Part shown: positions 62,020 through 64,000 of the stretch, piece by piece
How positions within the stretch are numbered: position 1 is the first letter of the stretch
Layout: every line of letters starts with the position of its first letter
Assembly: GCF_963515715.1 (NCBI RefSeq)
Contig: NZ_CAUPZS010000016.1
Span: 28,228 to 92,227, forward strand
DNA length: 64,000 nucleotides
Direction of reading: 5' to 3'
Source of the DNA: Clostridium_AW sp963515715
GTDB lineage: Bacteria > Bacillota > Clostridia > Clostridiales > Clostridiaceae
Position numbers and translations under genes: made by a program
The notes under the pieces: model-generated
Databases searched by the model: none
What the model was told of the DNA's origin: nothing
What the model saw: only the letters and a program-made list of their open reading frames with translations

Positions 62020-62077
62020 TTATCATTCATACCCTAATTTCTGTTACTCATTAAAAAAAGTTTATACTCATAAATAG
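62006..62077 (+). CDS. Possible 23-residue small ORF
   Basis: ATG at 62006 has an ideal AAGGAGGT 7 bases upstream and runs 23 codons (MSVFYYHSYPNFC...) to TAG. Both signals lie inside the preceding hairpin. It may be a leader peptide or a remnant; no family is recognised and translation is uncertain. Confidence 0.3.
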   Translation: MSVFYYHSYPNFCYSLKKVYTHK

Positions 62078-62138
62078 GATATTCTGGCTATAAATATGAA
62101 CACACACATCATTATGTAATTGTTAATAATTCCCTTAT

Positions 62139-62172
62139 GCCCGGTTGCGCTATGCCGCCGGGCTTTTTTGCG
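62139..62172 (+). terminator. GC-rich intrinsic terminator GCCCGG / CCGGGC
   Basis: A 6-bp GC stem, extendable with one mismatch, has T6 directly after. It is typical of element DNA and lies just before the oriT-like region. Confidence 0.75.
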
Positions 62173-62212
62173 TTTTTATCGAAAAATTTTTTTCTCGTAA
62201 TGCAACTGGGAG

Positions 62213-62286
62213 CCCTTTCGTGTCGGGACTTAGTGCGAAAGGGGGACAAAACGAGCGATTCATGTCAGCGTTTCGTAAGTGACCTT
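62213..62286 (+). other. Candidate oriT-like region of an integrative element
   Basis: An inverted repeat CCCTTTCG / CGAAAGGG (62213-62220 and 62236-62243) is followed about 30 bases later by GTAAGTGACCTT (62275-62286). The latter resembles in part the GTAAGTGCGCCCT-type nick region of MOBQ-like plasmids. No relaxase gene is nearby, so this would be a stranded origin. Inference from pattern only. Confidence 0.35.
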
Positions 62287-62446
62287 TGGCAAGGTTATTA
62301 AACAACTGAATATAGTGCCCGCAGCGAGGTAGAACCTGAAAGAAGGCGGCAACCCCTTCCCCTGACGAACAGAAATTATATCAGGAGGAAGTGGGGGGAG
62401 TCAAACTTAATGATGAAATATGCAAGCTGAAAAACATTACATAAAA

Positions 62447-62788
62447 TTAACCGTTATTTTGTTGATCCAGATTACTGTGTTTAAGATGTTCTATTCCCCA
62501 TCTATTCATTTCATCCAAAATCGGTTTTAAAGATTTTCCAAGCACCGTAAGAGAATATTCTACCTTTGGTGGTACCTCTGGATAAACTTTTCTATAAATT
62601 ATCCCATCGGCCTCCAACTGCCGAAGCTGTTGTGTCAGCATCTTCTGGCTTATTCCGTTGATTCCTTTACTGAGTTCACTAAACCTTTGTGTACCGTTAT
62701 TGAATAGATTTCTCAGAATAAGCACCTTCCATTTGTGCCCGATCAAGTTGACGGTATGCTCAATAGGGCATAATTTATCGCACGGCAT
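62447..62788 (-). CDS. HxlR-family transcriptional regulator
   Basis: A 113-residue winged-helix regulator: CPIEHTVNLIGHKWKVLIL at the N-terminus and SQKMLTQQLRQLEADGII as the recognition part are HxlR hallmarks. Two cysteines lie in MPCDKLC, the place where YodB/HypR/QsrR relatives sense quinones, hypochlorite or aldehydes. ATG 62788 is used (AGGGGTG 5 bases upstream); an ATG six codons earlier has no such site. It is divergent from a cupin-VOC pair, with an operator between. Codon use is intermediate between the native genome and the element. Confidence 0.92.
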   Translation of the reverse strand: MPCDKLCPIEHTVNLIGHKWKVLILRNLFNNGTQRFSELSKGINGISQKMLTQQLRQLEADGIIYRKVYPEVPPKVEYSLTVLGKSLKPILDEMNRWGIEHLKHSNLDQQNNG

Positions 62789-62810
62789 TATTATCACCCC
62801 TATCATTTAT

Positions 62811-62844
62811 TGTGCTATACTTACTATTTGGTTAGTATAGCACA
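62811..62844. promoter_or_regulatory. HxlR operator: inverted repeat in the divergent promoter region
   Basis: TGTGCTATAC (62811-62820) and GTATAGCACA (62835-62844) are perfect inverted copies 14 bases apart, directly before hxlR. On the minus strand the right arm overlaps the -10 box of hxlR (TATACT), so binding should repress hxlR itself. Confidence 0.75.
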
Positions 62845-62886
62845 AAATAGTGCCTTCTTGCAAAAAGTTTGTATTGATATTATAGT
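62834..62886. promoter_or_regulatory. Divergent promoters sharing one palindromic -35 hexamer
   Basis: TTGCAA at 62858-62863 reads the same on both strands. Minus strand: TTGCAA, 18 bases, TATACT (62839-62834) for hxlR. Plus strand: TTGCAA, 17 bases, TATAGT (62881-62886) for the cupin gene, about 94 bases before its start. Confidence 0.55.
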
Positions 62887-62979
62887 AATTTTACAGCAGT
62901 ACCTTTTAAATCAGTTGGTTTAGATTTAAATTGTTAATGATAGCTGAATACTATTTCAAATAGATAGGAGTAATAAGTA

Positions 62980-63306
62980 ATGAAAAAAATTAATATTGGC
63001 GATATTCTTGATTTTGCAACTGAAAAAAGTACGCGTAAGGCAATCTTCAAAGAAGGCCAGTTGGATACAGGACTTTTGCTTTATGCCCCAGGACAAACAA
63101 CACCTGATCATAAGCATTCTGATATCGATGAAGTCTTTTATGTAATTTCTGGTGAAGGTACAATTACAATAAACAATGAAGAAATGCTTCTGAAAGAAAA
63201 GGATATAATTTTTTCATCTAATGGTGAGACACATGGATTCAATAATACCAGTTCTAACAATTGGGTTGTGTTGCAGATTAAAATTGACACTTCCAAAAAG
63301 GATTAA
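62980..63306 (+). CDS. Small cupin-domain protein
   Basis: A 108-residue single cupin. Motif 1 is complete (PDHKHSDIDEVFYVISGEG, with metal ligands His-x-His and Glu) and motif 2 holds GETHGFNN with the last His, so it should bind a metal ion. Such small cupins may be dioxygenases, isomerases or sugar-binding proteins; none can be chosen. It is divergent from hxlR and 46 bases before a VOC-family gene, probably one HxlR-controlled transcript. Confidence 0.87.
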   Translation: MKKINIGDILDFATEKSTRKAIFKEGQLDTGLLLYAPGQTTPDHKHSDIDEVFYVISGEGTITINNEEMLLKEKDIIFSSNGETHGFNNTSSNNWVVLQIKIDTSKKD

Positions 63307-63352
63307 ACCATATTTATAAAAATTCAAGATTGAGTACAGGAGGTATTGATTA

Positions 63353-63733
63353 ATGTTTACACGAATAGACCATATTGCATTTTCTGTAAAAGACAGACAA
63401 AAGTCAATTGACTTTTATGAAAAAAACTTTGGATTTAAAAAATATTTTGAACACGATGTTCCCGGGGTACCGAACCTTGAAAAGGTTGTTTATCTTCAGT
63501 TGGGCAATACCGTGTTAGAGTTTGAACATTGGACACATGAAAAAGAGAATAAGGGGTATCATTTCTGTCTCATTAGCGATGATTTTGATTTAGATTATCA
63601 AAAGCTTAAAAATGCAGGGATCCCGGTCGTAACTGAGCCACATATTCCCGAGCCCAGAACGCCTCAGGAAACAGGCTGGAAAAGAGTTGTTTTTCAAGGC
63701 CCTGACGGCGAATTAATTGAGTTTCGAGGATAA
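63353..63733 (+). CDS. VOC-superfamily (glyoxalase I-like) protein
   Basis: A 126-residue protein of two beta-alpha-beta-beta-beta units: RIDHIAFSVKDRQKSIDFY with the first metal His, LEFEHWTH, YHFCLISDDFD, and GPDGELIEFRG with the final Glu. The four metal-binding residues of glyoxalase/VOC enzymes appear present. It may detoxify aldehydes or antibiotics, which would fit HxlR-type electrophile sensing. AGGAGGT lies 7-8 bases before the ATG. It probably forms an operon with the cupin. Confidence 0.88.
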   Translation: MFTRIDHIAFSVKDRQKSIDFYEKNFGFKKYFEHDVPGVPNLEKVVYLQLGNTVLEFEHWTHEKENKGYHFCLISDDFDLDYQKLKNAGIPVVTEPHIPEPRTPQETGWKRVVFQGPDGELIEFRG

Positions 63734-64000
63734 AAAAAGGTAATAATTTTATCTATGTAAATTGTTAACAGTTATATTAGGCAATTGCTATTTTCCACCT
63801 TAATTATAATATGTAAAATTTAAAATATTAACTATTTGACCCCATTTAATAGTGTTATACTGCAACAATAGAATAATGGATTTGTTGGAGAGGTATTATT
63901 AGCAGTAGAAAGCTACAAATTATAGATTTGTAATATTAGTAATTGATTTGCATAAATTCCCCTACAATATACAAAGCAAATTGAGAGATCCGGACATGGG
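63734..64000 (+). other. A/T-rich intergenic stretch at the window end
   Basis: No gene is supported. TTGACC (63836) and TATACT (63856) are only 14 bases apart, too close for a standard promoter, and GGAGAGG near 63890 is not followed by a convincing start. Confidence 0.4.

Larger units (their letters stand above)
61671..62446 (+). other. Hairpin-rich non-coding right part of the element
   Basis: This 776-base stretch has no recognisable gene. It holds a 16-base tandem repeat (61709-61740), three terminator-type hairpins, an isolated inverted repeat (61826-61849, CTGCGGT / ACCGCAG), a possible 23-codon ORF, and an oriT-like inverted repeat followed by GC-rich spacer. Layout and composition are those of the regulatory and transfer-origin regions of Tn1549-type elements. 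The adjacent relaxase genes are missing. Confidence 0.6.

Noticed and set aside
1..64000. rRNA, tRNA or CRISPR features
   Set aside because: No tRNA-like cloverleaf, rRNA stretch or regularly spaced repeat array was seen on reading; a tRNA covariance search would settle it.

Overview
The window is a chromosomal segment of a low-GC, anaerobic, spore-forming Firmicute of the Clostridium type. Supporting signs are the A+T-rich coding sequence, strong AGGAGG-type ribosome binding sites, frequent TTG/GTG starts, ferredoxin-type sulfite reductases, a gerS-like/alr pair and the Firmicute orders ftsEX-ctpB-minJ-uvrBA and rapZ-yvcK-whiA. The species cannot be named from this alone.

Layout. 1-10.8 kb is mostly transport and redox genes: an MscS end, azlCD, a coupled unknown/CBS-GGDEF pair, a LysR regulator next to a stand-alone siroheme reductase, an ECF S-component with a structured leader, DUF3842, YihY, a rubredoxin-reductase-like flavoprotein and NhaC. 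11-18 kb holds acpS, nnr, a GerS-like protein, alr, the EndoAI/EndoA (MazEF) pair and a split transketolase. 18-34.9 kb is a cell-division and DNA-repair block: yitT, ftsEX, ctpB, a MinJ-like PDZ protein, uvrB, uvrA, FHA-FtsW/RodA-PBP, yhaM and uvrC. 35-47.8 kb holds murB, rapZ-yvcK-whiA, a DRTGG/CBS/hotdog regulator, dnaE, pfkA, pyk and a Crp/Fnr regulator. 48-50.8 kb is asrABC, preceded by the broken tail of a formate/nitrite/hydrosulfide channel. Then come an Fe-S aldo/keto reductase, a DUF554 protein and rlmD.

From the last about 70 bases of rlmD to about 62.4 kb the DNA changes character. The rlmD 3' end turns GC-rich, and is followed by gene scraps (pyridoxamine-kinase-like, metY start, an RlmD-like tail), two damaged Tn916/Tn1549-type ORFs, and an intact GC-rich cargo of HTH protein, two-component system and ABC exporter. 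Next is a hairpin-rich non-coding stretch with an oriT-like inverted repeat. I read this as the remains of one or more integrative elements that entered at the rlmD 3' end. The last 1.5 kb is a divergent hxlR / cupin-VOC module with a clear operator.

No rRNA, tRNA or CRISPR array was seen. The least explained items are the ECF leader with two ACGAA-loop hairpins, the unknown protein coupled to the CBS-GGDEF protein, the rlmD integration scar, and the loss of the channel next to asrABC.
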